64,000 nt of DNA from Hyphomonadaceae bacterium (GTDB lineage Bacteria; Pseudomonadota; Alphaproteobacteria; Caulobacterales; Hyphomonadaceae): assembly GCA_022844345.1 (NCBI GenBank), contig JALHLU010000006.1:186001-250000 (forward strand). The letters are read 5' to 3'. A program made the position numbers and the translations under genes. The notes beneath the pieces were generated by a model. It worked only from the letters and a program-made list of their open reading frames with translations, did no database searches and had not been told where the DNA came from. Positions within the stretch are counted from its first letter, which is position 1; each line of letters begins with the position of its first letter. This document shows positions 23,746 to 33,024 of this stretch, one piece after another.

Positions 23746-26361
23746 ATGGCCACCCGCTACAACCCGAAGGAAACAGAGCAACGCTGGCAGAAGCGTTGGG
23801 CGGATGCACAGGTCTTCCGCGCGAAGTCCGCGAAGGAAGCGGGCGATAGGCCCAAGGCCTACGTCCTCGAGATGTTTCCCTATCCCTCGGGCCGCCTGCA
23901 CATGGGCCATGTCCGCAACTATGCGATGGGCGACGTCGTCGCGCGCTATCGCATCGCCAATGGCTATAACGTCCTGCATCCCATGGGCTGGGACGCGTTC
24001 GGCCTGCCCGCCGAAAACGCCGCCATCGAGAGACAAGCGCAGCCGCGCAAATGGACGCTGGAAAACATCCAGGCGATGAAAGACCAGTTTGCGCCTCTCG
24101 GCCTGTCATTCGACTGGTCGAAGGAGGTCACCACCTGCGAGCCCGACTATTACGAACAGCAGCAGCGCATCTTCCTCGCCATGCTCGAAAATGATCTCGT
24201 CTATCGCCGCACCGCGAAAGTGAACTGGGATCCGGTCGAGAACACCGTGCTCGCCAACGAACAGGTCGTCGATGGCCGCGGCTGGCGCTCGGGCGCTGTT
24301 GTCGAACAGCGCGAGCTGGAGCAGTGGTTCTTCCGCATCACGAAATACAATGACGACTTGCTGGAAGCGCTGAACGGCCTCGACCGCTGGCCGGAAAAAG
24401 TCCGCACCATGCAGGCCAACTGGATCGGCAAGAGCCAGGGCGCGAAGATCTGGTGGGAGATCGCAAGCGTCCCTGAATCCCTGTCGCGCGAGAAGGATGC
24501 GCAAGGCCGCAACCACGCCACCGACCCGATCGAAGTCTACACCACGCGCCCGGACACCCTGTTCGGCGCCGCCTTCGTGGCCCTCGCGCCCGATCATCCG
24601 CTGACGAAGCAGATAGCCAAATCGCGCCCCGACGTCGCGAAGTTCATGGCCGACTGCGCCGCGCGCGGCACATCCGAAGCCGACATCGAGAAAGCCGAAA
24701 AGGTCGGCATCGATCTCGGCATCCGCGTGAAGCATCCGTTCGACCCGTCATGGGAGCTTCCCGTCTGGGCCGCCAACTTCGTGCTGTCGACTTACGGCAC
24801 AGGCGCGATCTTCGGCTCCCCCGCCGGCGACCAGCGCGACATCGAGTTCGCGGAAAAATACCAGCTGCCCTTCAAGCCCGTCGTCCTGCCGCCCGGCGCC
24901 GACCCCGCCACCTACACGGTGCGCGGCGAGGCCTATACGGGCGAAGGCACGATCTACAATTCGGAATTCCTCGATGGCCTCTCCACGAAGGACGCCATCA
25001 CCGCCGCCATCAAGGAACTGGTTAAACGCGGCGCCGGCGAAGCCACCACGCAATACCGCCTGCGCGACTGGGGCGTTTCGCGCCAGCGCTACTGGGGCTG
25101 CCCGATCCCGGTGATCAAGTGCGCCAAGTGCGGCACAGTCCCCGTGCGGGACAAGGACCTGCCGGTGCTCCTGCCTGACAACGCCGACTTCTCCGCGCCG
25201 GGCAATCCGCTCGTCCGCCATCCCACCTGGCGCCATGTCGATTGCCCGACCTGCGGCGGCGCGGCGACACGCGAAACCGACACGATGGACACCTTCGTCG
25301 ACTCGTCCTGGTACTTCGCCCGCTTCGCCGATCCGAAATCGAAGCAGCCAATCAACAAGGAAGAGGCCAGCTACTGGCTGCCCGTCGATCAATACATCGG
25401 CGGCGTCGAGCACGCGGTTCTCCACCTGCTCTATTCCCGCTTCTTCTCCCGCGCCCTGCGCGATTGCGGCCTGCTCGACCTGCCCAGCGGCGAACCCTTC
25501 GCCGGCCTGTTCACCCAAGGCATGGTCACTCACGAGACGTACAAGTCTGAAGCGGGCGCGTGGCTGCTTCCCGAAGAGATCGACAAGCGCGACGGCGGCC
25601 TCTTCGAGATCTCCACCGGCAAGCCCGTCACGCTGGGCGGCGTCGAGAAGATGTCGAAGTCGAAGAAGAACGTTGTCGATCCGATCCAGATCATCGCCGA
25701 CTACGGCGCCGACGTCGCCCGATGGTTCGTCCTCTCCGACTCGCCGCCCGAGCGCGACTTCGAATGGTCGGATGCCGGCGTGCGCGGCGCGTGGGGTTCG
25801 ATCCAGAAGCTCTGGGCCCTCGCCGAAGCCACGCCCGCCGCCGACGATGGCCCCGCCACGGAAGGCGAACCACTCGAACTCCGCCGCCTCGCCCACCGCA
25901 CGGTGCGCGACGTCACGCACGGCATCGAGAAGTTCCACTTCAATGTCGGCATCGCCCGCATGAACGAGCTGGCCAACGCCCTGCGCAAGGCCGAGAGTTC
26001 CACCGTCCCCGGCATGGCCACCGCCCGCCGCGAGGCGATGCGCCTGTTCGCCCAGATCGCCGCCCCCTTCGCCCCGCACATCGCGGAAGAGGCATGGGCC
26101 ATCATTGGCGGCTCGGGAATGGTTGTGACCGCGAAATGGCCAACGCCTGACCCCACCCTGCTGGTCTCCGACACGGTCACCCTGCCGGTCCAGATCAACG
26201 GCAAGAAGCGCGCGGAAATCACCGTTTCCGCCACCGCCGACCCCGCCACGGTCGAAGCCGCCGCCATGCAAGACGATAGCGTGAAACCCCACCTCGCCGG
26301 TCTCACCGTGCGAAAGGTGATTGTGGTCCCCGGCCGTATCGTCAATATCGTGGCGTCATGA
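23746..26361 (+). CDS. leuS: Leucyl-tRNA synthetase
   Basis: This 871-residue class I synthetase charges tRNA-Leu. It carries the HIGH signature in [15 protein letters not shown] (about residue 51), an editing (CP1) domain with [19 protein letters not shown], the zinc-type insert [31 protein letters not shown], and KMSKSKKN near residue 635. A C-terminal anticodon-binding domain completes it. Length is normal for the bacterial enzyme. The ATG at 23746 begins the conserved [15 protein letters not shown]; upstream in-frame codons run into the C1 repeat. Its stop overlaps an ATG (26358), but the next gene really starts about 200 bases on. Confidence 0.98.
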   Translation: MATRYNPKETEQRWQKRWADAQVFRAKSAKEAGDRPKAYVLEMFPYPSGRLHMGHVRNYAMGDVVARYRIANGYNVLHPMGWDAFGLPAENAAIERQAQPRKWTLENIQAMKDQFAPLGLSFDWSKEVTTCEPDYYEQQQRIFLAMLENDLVYRRTAKVNWDPVENTVLANEQVVDGRGWRSGAVVEQRELEQWFFRITKYNDDLLEALNGLDRWPEKVRTMQANWIGKSQGAKIWWEIASVPESLSREKDAQGRNHATDPIEVYTTRPDTLFGAAFVALAPDHPLTKQIAKSRPDVAKFMADCAARGTSEADIEKAEKVGIDLGIRVKHPFDPSWELPVWAANFVLSTYGTGAIFGSPAGDQRDIEFAEKYQLPFKPVVLPPGADPATYTVRGEAYTGEGTIYNSEFLDGLSTKDAITAAIKELVKRGAGEATTQYRLRDWGVSRQRYWGCPIPVIKCAKCGTVPVRDKDLPVLLPDNADFSAPGNPLVRHPTWRHVDCPTCGGAATRETDTMDTFVDSSWYFARFADPKSKQPINKEEASYWLPVDQYIGGVEHAVLHLLYSRFFSRALRDCGLLDLPSGEPFAGLFTQGMVTHETYKSEAGAWLLPEEIDKRDGGLFEISTGKPVTLGGVEKMSKSKKNVVDPIQIIADYGADVARWFVLSDSPPERDFEWSDAGVRGAWGSIQKLWALAEATPAADDGPATEGEPLELRRLAHRTVRDVTHGIEKFHFNVGIARMNELANALRKAESSTVPGMATARREAMRLFAQIAAPFAPHIAEEAWAIIGGSGMVVTAKWPTPDPTLLVSDTVTLPVQINGKKRAEITVSATADPATVEAAAMQDDSVKPHLAGLTVRKVIVVPGRIVNIVAS

Positions 26362-26415
26362 AGTCCGGCCAGTTCAGTTTCGTAGGGCTATCGCAAATGC
26401 AGCACAGCCCCATCC

Positions 26416-26537
26416 CCGCTCATCCTGACGAAAGTCAGGATCCAGGGCTGACCTCAGACCTTGTCCCGGCTTGCAGCTTCAATCCCACGCCTGCCGCCCA
26501 ACCGTTTCTGGGTCCTGACTTTCGTCAGGACGAGCGG
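26416..26537. repeat. Family B inverted-repeat element B4
   Basis: CCGCTCATCCTGACGAAAGT at the left and CTTTCGTCAGGACGAGCGG at the right. It lies between leuS and lptE and leaves one reading frame open through its whole length. Confidence 0.9.
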
Positions 26538-26555
26538 AGCAGGCGGCCGCGCAAA

Positions 26556-27125
26556 ATGCGCATGCTCGCCGCCGTCACAATCGGCCTCTCGCTTCTCCCC
26601 CTCGCCGCCTGCGGCTTCACGCCGGTCTATGGCGGACAGACGGGCGCGGCCTTCGCGAATTCCGGCCCGATCTCCATCAACGAGATCGTGGCCTTCAGCA
26701 GCAGGGGCGGTTCGTCCCCCGGCCGCACCGGCCACTTCCTGCGTCAGGAACTCGTCCGCACGGTCGGCCAGGGCGTGCCCGGCTTCACCGCCGGCAATCT
26801 CGACGTAAAGCTGGACCAGCAGATTCGCCGCCTCGCCTTCGCGCCCGACCAGGCCGCCTCGCGCTCCGACTATACCGGCGAGGCCGTGTGGACGCTCTAT
26901 GGCGCCGACGGCTCCATCCTCGGCACGGGCACGGTGCAGGAACGCGCCAGCTTCAACTTCGGCGACGCGGCCTATGGCGACCTCGCCGCCCAGACCGCCG
27001 CACAGGAACGCCTCGCCACGCTTCTCGCCCGCGCCATCCGCTCGCAGATGATCCTCGCCGGCGGCAAGGTCGTCGATCCGAAAACCGGCAAGCCGGTCGT
27101 CCCGGCGACGACTCCCACGCCGTGA
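26556..27125 (+). CDS. lptE: LPS-assembly lipoprotein LptE
   Basis: This 189-residue outer-membrane lipoprotein plugs the LptD barrel and helps insert lipopolysaccharide. The lipoprotein signal is MRMLAAVTIGLSLLPLAAC, followed by GFTPVYGG, the usual LptE mature start. HFLRQELVRTVG and the YTGEAVWTLYGADGS strand region fit the LptE/RlpB family. The open frame extends back to 26358, overlapping the leuS stop, but that would bury the signal sequence behind 66 residues encoded by repeat B4; the start at 26556 (or 26562) is therefore chosen. It is coupled to holA by a GTGA overlap. Confidence 0.9.
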   Translation: MRMLAAVTIGLSLLPLAACGFTPVYGGQTGAAFANSGPISINEIVAFSSRGGSSPGRTGHFLRQELVRTVGQGVPGFTAGNLDVKLDQQIRRLAFAPDQAASRSDYTGEAVWTLYGADGSILGTGTVQERASFNFGDAAYGDLAAQTAAQERLATLLARAIRSQMILAGGKVVDPKTGKPVVPATTPTP

Positions 27126-28135
27126 AGAAGTCAGGCGCCCAGGCGCTTGCCTTCTGCGACAAGCCGCCAGGCAAGCCCCGCATCGCGCTCATCTTCGGCG
27201 CCGACGCCGGCCTCGTCTCCACCGCCGCAGACAGTCTCGCCGCCAACTGGGTTCCGGGCATCGACCCGTTCAACCTCATCCGCCTCTCCGACGACGACAT
27301 CCGCCGCGACCCGCACATGCTGGCCGACGAACTCGTCGCGCGTTCGCTGCTGGGCGGCGACCGCCTGATCCGCGTGCGCGTGGAAAAAGAGGCGAGCACC
27401 AAACCCATCCTCGAAATCATCGCCGACATCGACAAGGGCCTGCTCAACCCCGAAGCCGCCTGGATCATCGAAGGCGGAGAACTCGGCAAGACCAACCGCC
27501 TGCGCGCCGGCATCGAAGCCGCCGAGAACGCCATCGCTCTCCAACTCTTCGCCGACGATGAAGGCGCCGTCGAAGAACTCGTCACCAAACGCCTAGCCGC
27601 CGCCGGCGTCGCCATAGAACCCGCAGCCCTCGCCGCCTTCGCCGCCGAACTCCCCGGCGACCGCCGCATGGCGATGTCCGAACTCGAAAAGCTCGAACTC
27701 TACGCCGTCGGCCTCGGCCGCGCCGTCAACGCGGATGATGTCCGCCGCCTCGCCTCCGCTGAACAGCCGCGCGGCGCAGACGACGCCGCCGACGCCGCCA
27801 TTCTCGGCGACACCGTACAGGCCACACTCTCGATCAACCGCTTCCTCGACGCCGGCGGCAGTCCTATCTCCGCCCTGCGCACGCTGCACTTCCGCATGCT
27901 GCGCGTCTCCGACGCCGTCTCCTCCAACGCCGGAACCGGCATGCGCCTGCGCCCGCCCGTCTTCGACCGCGACTGGCCCCCCTTCCAGCGCGCAATGCGC
28001 GACTGGTCCGCCCCCGCCATCCACCGCGCCTTCAAACGTCTCTACAACGCCGAGAAGACGTGCAAGCAAGCGGGCGCGCCGTCAGACGCAATCGTGCGCA
28101 ACCTGATACATCAGCTGGCGACGCGGACGTTGTGA
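27122..28135 (+). CDS. holA: DNA polymerase III subunit delta
   Basis: This 337-residue clamp-loader subunit opens the beta ring. It starts with GTG (27122), which overlaps the lptE stop as GTGA. Family features are KPRIALIFGADAGLVSTAADSLA, the LLGGDRLIRVRVEKE segment, AAWIIEGGELGKTNRLR, LPGDRRMAMSELEKLELYA and the C-terminal collar domain region (HRAFKRLYNAEKTCKQAGAP). Length is normal. leuS-lptE-holA is a conserved alphaproteobacterial order. It is convergent with parB, with the palindrome A6 in the gap. Confidence 0.93.
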   Translation: MKKSGAQALAFCDKPPGKPRIALIFGADAGLVSTAADSLAANWVPGIDPFNLIRLSDDDIRRDPHMLADELVARSLLGGDRLIRVRVEKEASTKPILEIIADIDKGLLNPEAAWIIEGGELGKTNRLRAGIEAAENAIALQLFADDEGAVEELVTKRLAAAGVAIEPAALAAFAAELPGDRRMAMSELEKLELYAVGLGRAVNADDVRRLASAEQPRGADDAADAAILGDTVQATLSINRFLDAGGSPISALRTLHFRMLRVSDAVSSNAGTGMRLRPPVFDRDWPPFQRAMRDWSAPAIHRAFKRLYNAEKTCKQAGAPSDAIVRNLIHQLATRTL

Positions 28136-28159
28136 GCGCGCATCGCGCACGCGGCGAGA

Positions 28160-28206
28160 GACCCCCACCTGTCCTCCCCCTTTCAGGGGGAGGACAGGTG
28201 GGGGTC
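28160..28206. repeat. Family A short perfect palindrome A6
   Basis: Perfect 22-base arms (28160-28181 with 28185-28206) around a TTC loop, identical to A7 at 34986-35032. Lying between the convergent holA and parB genes, it could also stop transcription, although no T-tract follows. Confidence 0.95.
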
Positions 28207-28301
28207 TGTCTCGGCAAGCAAACCCCGCGCGACGAAGCAAAAGCGAAAACAGCCCGCGCTCATCACGCGGGCCGCTTCAATCTCTCGCTTCAGCGCAAGC
28301 C

Positions 28302-29255
28302 CTAAAGCCCGCCCGAACCCTCGCCCCCCGGCGCAACGCGCGGCCGCGACAGCAACCTGCAAATCTCGTCCAGCTGTTCCAGTTGCGCATACTTGATGCG
28401 CACTTCGCCGCCCTTGCCGTTCACATGGCGGATATCGACGTCGAGGCCGAGTGCGCGCTGCAGGTCGATCTCCAGCGCCTTGGTGTCCACGTCCTTCTCG
28501 TCGGCCGCGATCTTGGAAGCCGTCTTGGCGCCCGGCTTGGCGTCTTTCGACAGCGCCTCCGTCTCGCGCACCGAAAGCCCCTTGGCGATCACCACCACCG
28601 CCAGTGCCGACGGATCAGCCGTCTTCAACAGCGCGCGCGCATGGCCCGCGCTCAGGCGGCCCTCACGCACATGCTCGCGTACATCCTCGGGCAGGGCCAG
28701 CAGGCGCATCGTGTTCGACACATGCTCGCGGCTCTTGCCGACCTGCGCCGCCACCGAATCCTGCGTGCGGCCAAACCGGTCGATCAGCGCCTTGTAGGCT
28801 TCCGCCTCTTCCACCGCATTGAGGTCAGACCGCTGCACGTTCTCGATGATCGCGATCTCGAGCGTCTCGCGATCGTCCATCTCGCGTACGACCGCCGGTA
28901 TGACCGCAAGACCCGCCCGGCGCGCCGCTCGCCAGCGGCGCTCGCCCGCGATGATCTCGAACATCTCCGGCTGGTTCGGATCGGGCCGCACCAGGATCGG
29001 CATGATCACGCCCTTGGCGCGGATCGAGTCGGCCAGCTCTTCCAGCTCGGCCTCGATAAAGGTGCGGCGCGGCTGCTTCGGATTGGGAACGATGCGGTCA
29101 ATTGCGATGTCGGACGTTGCGACAACGTCCGTGTCCGGATCATTGCTCATGCCCGTCGGAACCGGCGTATCGACCACGTTGCGCGCCCCGGTATAGTCGC
29201 CCAGCAGAGCGGAAAGCCCACGGCCGAGCTTGGCTTGTTTCAGGGGTTGAGTCAC
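28302..29255 (-). CDS. parB: Chromosome partitioning protein ParB
   Basis: This 317-residue CTP-dependent DNA clamp loads at parS sites and organises the origin region for segregation. It has an N-terminal arginine-rich box (IVPNPKQPRRTF), the CTP-binding motif IIAGERRWRAARRAGL, a helix-turn-helix (DSVAAQVGKSREHVSNTMRLLALP) that reads parS, and a C-terminal dimerisation domain. Its ATG overlaps the parA stop by four bases. Five parS sites lie 1.4-5 kb away at 30.6-34.3 kb. The gene is convergent with holA. Confidence 0.98.
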   Translation of the reverse strand: MTQPLKQAKLGRGLSALLGDYTGARNVVDTPVPTGMSNDPDTDVVATSDIAIDRIVPNPKQPRRTFIEAELEELADSIRAKGVIMPILVRPDPNQPEMFEIIAGERRWRAARRAGLAVIPAVVREMDDRETLEIAIIENVQRSDLNAVEEAEAYKALIDRFGRTQDSVAAQVGKSREHVSNTMRLLALPEDVREHVREGRLSAGHARALLKTADPSALAVVVIAKGLSVRETEALSKDAKPGAKTASKIAADEKDVDTKALEIDLQRALGLDVDIRHVNGKGGEVRIKYAQLEQLDEICRLLSRPRVAPGGEGSGGL

Positions 29256-30037
29256 GCCGCTGCCCTCTCGCGTTCACGTTGCATCAGTTCCTGGGCGAGC
29301 ATGATGTAGGCTTCGCTGCCAGAACACTTGTGGTCATAAAGTATGGCCGGTAGTCCGAAGGACGGGGCCTCGGACAGTCGTACGTTTCTGGGTATGACCG
29401 TCTGGTAAACCTTCTGTCCGAAGAAGGAGCGCACCTCGCCCGCCACCTGGTCGGAGAGGTTGTTCCTCTTGTCGAACATGGTCAGCACGACGCCCTGGAT
29501 TTCGAGGCCCGGGTTCAGCGCGCCGCGCACCAGGTCGACGGTGCGCAACAGCTGCGAGAGACCTTCGAGCGCGAGGAACTCGCACTGCAGGGGAACGAGA
29601 ACGGCGTTGGCCGCAACCATCGCATTGATCGTCACCGTCGACAGCGAGGGCGGGCAGTCGATCAGAACGGTGTCGTACATGCCGCCCGCCGCGCGATGGG
29701 CGTCGAACGCATCGCGCAAGCGGAAGTTCTTGCGCGGATCATCGTGCAGCAGCGTCTCGAGACCGGCGAGGTTTTCGTCCCCCGGCACGAGGTCGAGGTT
29801 GGGCACCCGCGTTGCGATGATGCCTTCGGCCAGCGTGCCTTCGCCGATGATCACATCGTAGGACGTCTTCCGCCGCGCGGCCAGTTCGACGCCAAGGCCG
29901 GTCGAGGCGTTGCCCTGCGCATCGCAATCCATGACGAGGACGCGCCGGCCAACCGCCGCAAGGGCGGTGCCGAGATTGATGGCGGTCGTGGTCTTGCCCA
30001 CTCCACCTTTCTGGTTGGCGACGGCAATAACGCGCAT
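29252..30037 (-). CDS. parA: Chromosome partitioning ATPase ParA
   Basis: This 261-residue Walker-type ATPase forms the DNA-bound gradient that pulls ParB-parS complexes poleward. The deviant Walker A motif KGGVGKTT (residues 10-17) with its signature Lys, the Walker B-like VLIDCPPSL and the switch region are present. No N-terminal helix-turn-helix extension is seen, so it is the chromosomal (Soj-like) type. It overlaps parB by four bases and rsmG by one base, so rsmG-parA-parB form one operon. Confidence 0.98.
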   Translation of the reverse strand: MRVIAVANQKGGVGKTTTAINLGTALAAVGRRVLVMDCDAQGNASTGLGVELAARRKTSYDVIIGEGTLAEGIIATRVPNLDLVPGDENLAGLETLLHDDPRKNFRLRDAFDAHRAAGGMYDTVLIDCPPSLSTVTINAMVAANAVLVPLQCEFLALEGLSQLLRTVDLVRGALNPGLEIQGVVLTMFDKRNNLSDQVAGEVRSFFGQKVYQTVIPRNVRLSEAPSFGLPAILYDHKCSGSEAYIMLAQELMQRERERAAA

Positions 30038-30690
30038 CAGGCCCTCCGGGGAACTATCGACGAAACTGTCAGAACACGTCCTTCCGGACTGGAGAGGCTC
30101 GGGCGGTCGGACATATCGAAGGTCCAGGCCTTGCGCGCCTCCGCCAATTCGGCGGCCGTGTCCCTACCTTTCATCAGCAGGGCCTTACCGGAAGGTTTAA
30201 GCCAGCCGTGCGCGTAACCCAGAAGTTTGGGCAAAGGGGCCAGGGCGCGGGCCGTCACCAGGTCGAATTTCTGCCGCGGCGCATCCTCCAGATTGACGTT
30301 CAGCACGCGCGCGGGAAGTCCCGCCGCAGCGATCGCAGCCATCAGAAACTCTGACTTGCGGGGACTTTTCTCCACCAGCGTCACCGAAGCGCCTGGTCGT
30401 TCCGCCAGCGCGCAGGCGATCACCAGCCCCGGAAATCCCGCCCCGGATCCGAGGTCGGCGACGCTCAGATCGTCAGAAGAAATTTGTTCGATGAGCTGCA
30501 GGGAATCGAGCACATGGCGCCGCCACAGATGGCGCCCCTCGCCCGGCCCGATCAGATTGATTCGCTCCCGCCACTGATCGAGCGCCGCCAGATACGAATG
30601 CACACGCGCCATTGTTTCACGTGAAACACCGGTAAGACGGATCGCATCCTCCGGCCCGAATCCATCTTCATCGCGAGCGGGGAAGGTCAT
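30037..30690 (-). CDS. rsmG: 16S rRNA (guanine-527-N7) methyltransferase RsmG
   Basis: This 217-residue SAM-dependent methyltransferase modifies G527 of 16S rRNA. It shows the SAM-binding motif VADLGSGAGFPGLVIA, NLIGPGEGRHLWRRHVLDSL before it, and VTARALAPLPKLL. Start codon ATG 30690 gives a normal length. Its early codons for GVSRET contain a perfect parS palindrome (30613-30628). The next gene upstream on this strand, mnmG, is 338 bases away, and that gap is filled by repeats C2 and B5. Confidence 0.96.
   Translation of the reverse strand: MTFPARDEDGFGPEDAIRLTGVSRETMARVHSYLAALDQWRERINLIGPGEGRHLWRRHVLDSLQLIEQISSDDLSVADLGSGAGFPGLVIACALAERPGASVTLVEKSPRKSEFLMAAIAAAGLPARVLNVNLEDAPRQKFDLVTARALAPLPKLLGYAHGWLKPSGKALLMKGRDTAAELAEARKAWTFDMSDRPSLSSPEGRVLTVSSIVPRRA
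30613..30628. promoter_or_regulatory. parS site 1
   Basis: TGTTTCACGTGAAACA, a perfect 16-base palindrome matching the ParB-binding consensus, inside rsmG. Confidence 0.95.
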
Positions 30691-30710
30691 CGTCCGAAAC
30701 TCCGGGAAGC

Positions 30711-30866
30711 ACGCCCTCGTGGTTCGACGGACGTGATGTTCGACTGGCGTCGATCATCACTGCTCACCATGAGGGCTAGCCAAAAGCCGCCTTCCAAGTA
30801 GCCCTCATGGTGAGCAGTGATGGAGTCCGGCAGGACACCATCACGCCCGTCGAACCACGAGGGCGT
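30711..30866. repeat. Family C cloverleaf repeat C2
   Basis: Outer arms carry CCTCGTGGTTCGACGG and its inverse. Hairpin 1 is 30733-30744 with 30749-30760 (one mismatch), the central stem 30760-30778 with 30799-30817 (19 bases), and hairpin 2 30817-30828 with 30833-30844 (one mismatch). Confidence 0.9.
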
Positions 30867-30889
30867 GCTCACAGCCGCCACCAGATCCT

Positions 30890-31010
30890 CGCTCGTCCTG
30901 ACGAAAGTCACGACCCAGGGCTGCCGTTGAACCTTGCCCCGCCTTGGAGCTTCAATCCCGCGCAAGTCTCGATACCGTTCCGGGATCCTGACTTTCGTCA
31001 GGATGAGCGG
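30890..31010. repeat. Family B inverted-repeat element B5
   Basis: CGCTCGTCCTGACGAAAGTC at the left, with one change inside (CACGACCC), and CTTTCGTCAGGATGAGCGG at the right. It lies directly beside C2 in the rsmG-mnmG gap. Confidence 0.85.
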
Positions 31011-31027
31011 TGCATGATAAGGCGCAC

Positions 31028-32920
31028 TCACCCCCGCGCCACCTTGTCAGACTTCTTCGCCACGCGCTTCAGATGTCCGAGCACCGCCGTGATTGCGCCG
31101 GGCGTCATGCCCTCGATGCGCGCCGCCTGGCCAAGCGTCGCCGGCCTCACGCTCGACAGTTTTTCCTTCGCCTCGTTCGACAGACCGCCGATGGCGCGAT
31201 AGTCGAGATCGGCGGGCAGGCGCATGTCCTCGTCGCGCCGGAAGGCGACGATGTCCGCTTCCTGCCGGTCGAGATAACCGGCGTACTGCGCCTCGATCTC
31301 CATCTGCTCGGCCACCTGCGGCGTCACATCGGAAAGCTCCGGCCACACCTCGCGCAGCTTCGAAAAGCCGACGCCTTCATAGGCCATGATCTCAAGCCCG
31401 TTGCGCCGCTTGCCATCGAGGTTGATCCTTATGTCGTGCGCCCGCGCCTCGTTCGGCGTGAGGCTCAGCACTTCCAGACGGGCGCGCGCCGTATCGATCG
31501 ATGAACGTTTCACGTGAAACGCTTCACGCCTTTTCGATCCCACGACGCCGGCTTTCACGCCCTCTTCCGTCAGCCGCTGGTCGGCATTGTCCGCGCGCAG
31601 CGTGAGCCGGTATTCGGCGCGCGAGGTGAACATCCGATAGGGCTCGGAAACACCCCGCGTGACCAGGTCGTCGATCATCACGCCGATATAGGCGCGGCTG
31701 CGGTCGAGGATGTACGGGTCGCTCCCGGCGGCAAACCGCGCTGCGTTGAGACCGGCCACCAACCCTTGTCCTGCAGCCTCTTCATAGCCTGTCGTGCCAT
31801 TGATCTGCCCCGCCAGATAAAGGCCGGGCAGGCGCTTCACACCCAGGTCCGGCGTCAGCTCGCGCGGGTCCACATAGTCGTATTCGATGGCGTAGCCGAA
31901 GCGCTGGATCTCGACGCGCTCGAGCCCGGCGATCTTGCGGATGAAGGCTTCCTGCACGTCCTCGGGAAGCGAGGTGGAGATGCCATTGGGATAGACGGTG
32001 TCGCCGTATTCCGATCCCGGCAGACCCTCGGGCTCGAGGAAGATCTGGTGTTTGTCGCGGTCGGCAAAGCGTTTCACCTTGTCCTCGATGGACGGGCAAT
32101 AGCGCGGGCCGCGACCTGCAATGGCGCCCGAATAGACCGCCGACTTGTGCAGGTTGTCGCCGATGACCGCGTGCACCTCGGCCGAGGTCCAGGTGATGCC
32201 GCACGCAATCTGCGGCACCGTGATGCGGTCATTGAGGAACGAGAACGGGATCGGGTCGGCATCCGCCGCCTGCATCTCGATGCCCGACCAGTCGATGCTC
32301 GAAGACTTCAGCCGCGCCGGCGTCCCGGTCTTGAGGCGGCCCATCCTGAGGCCCAGCCCATAGAGACGATCCGACAATCCAATCGCCGGCGCCTCGCCGA
32401 CGCGCCCCGCCGGAATGCGCTTTTCGCCGATGTGGATCAGGCCCTTCAGGAAGGTGCCCGTGGTGACGACAACGGCGCCTGCCCGCCACGACCTGCCCGA
32501 CTGGCCTATCACGCCGGCGACTTTTCCATCTTCGACGATGAGATCCTCGACGCCGTCCTCGATCAGGGTGAGGTTGGAATACTCACGCAGGATATCCTGC
32601 ACCGCCTCGCGATAGAGCTGGCGATCGGCCTGGGTCCGGGGTCCCCGGACGGCCGGACCCTTGGACCGGTTGAGCATCCGGAACTGGATGCCGCCCCGGT
32701 CGGCGGCGCGGCCCATGACGCCGTCGAGCGCATCGACTTCCCGGACCAGATGCCCCTTGCCCAGACCGCCAATGGCCGGGTTGCAGGACATCTCCCCGAT
32801 GGTCGAAAGCTTGTGGGTGACCAGGGCGGTGCGGGCCCCGAATCGGGCGGATGCTGCCGCAGCCTCGGCCCCGGCATGGCCGCCGCCAATGACAATGACG
32901 TCGAAGGATTCGCTATGCAT
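31028..32920 (-). CDS. mnmG: tRNA uridine-5-carboxymethylaminomethyl modification enzyme MnmG
   Basis: This 630-residue FAD-binding protein acts with MnmE to modify U34 of tRNAs reading NNA and NNG codons. It has the N-terminal FAD motif [14 protein letters not shown], the [24 protein letters not shown] block (conserved cysteine), [37 protein letters not shown] and a C-terminal helical domain. Length is normal. Codons for the FHVKR segment contain parS site 2. It is 29 bases from the mnmE-side intergenic parS 3, and mnmE lies 104 bases upstream on the same strand. Confidence 0.98.
   Translation of the reverse strand: MHSESFDVIVIGGGHAGAEAAAASARFGARTALVTHKLSTIGEMSCNPAIGGLGKGHLVREVDALDGVMGRAADRGGIQFRMLNRSKGPAVRGPRTQADRQLYREAVQDILREYSNLTLIEDGVEDLIVEDGKVAGVIGQSGRSWRAGAVVVTTGTFLKGLIHIGEKRIPAGRVGEAPAIGLSDRLYGLGLRMGRLKTGTPARLKSSSIDWSGIEMQAADADPIPFSFLNDRITVPQIACGITWTSAEVHAVIGDNLHKSAVYSGAIAGRGPRYCPSIEDKVKRFADRDKHQIFLEPEGLPGSEYGDTVYPNGISTSLPEDVQEAFIRKIAGLERVEIQRFGYAIEYDYVDPRELTPDLGVKRLPGLYLAGQINGTTGYEEAAGQGLVAGLNAARFAAGSDPYILDRSRAYIGVMIDDLVTRGVSEPYRMFTSRAEYRLTLRADNADQRLTEEGVKAGVVGSKRREAFHVKRSSIDTARARLEVLSLTPNEARAHDIRINLDGKRRNGLEIMAYEGVGFSKLREVWPELSDVTPQVAEQMEIEAQYAGYLDRQEADIVAFRRDEDMRLPADLDYRAIGGLSNEAKEKLSSVRPATLGQAARIEGMTPGAITAVLGHLKRVAKKSDKVARG
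31506..31521. promoter_or_regulatory. parS site 2
   Basis: CGTTTCACGTGAAACG, a 16-base palindrome with the parS core, inside mnmG. Confidence 0.9.
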
Positions 32921-32979
32921 GGCCGGCGGCTGCCTGTGGATGAGCCGGTCATGTAATGGACCGCGGGGCCCCCGTCGAG

Positions 32980-32995
32980 TGTTTCACGTGAAACG
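32980..32995. promoter_or_regulatory. parS site 3
   Basis: TGTTTCACGTGAAACG in the mnmG-mnmE gap, one base from the perfect palindrome. A TGTGGATGA sequence, one mismatch from a DnaA box, lies about 45 bases away in the same gap. Confidence 0.92.
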
Positions 32996-33024
32996 TCTGT
33001 AAGGACGTCCTCGTGGTTCCCAGC

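Noticed and set aside
26400-26540. Peptide with PDESQDPG...FRQDERS, recurring in several places
   Set aside because: It is a translation of family B repeats, not a conserved protein domain.
32921-33024. The mnmG-mnmE gap as the replication origin
   Set aside because: It holds parS and one near-DnaA box and fits the skew switch, but 104 bases is short and there is no GANTC or CtrA cluster; kept only as an alternative.
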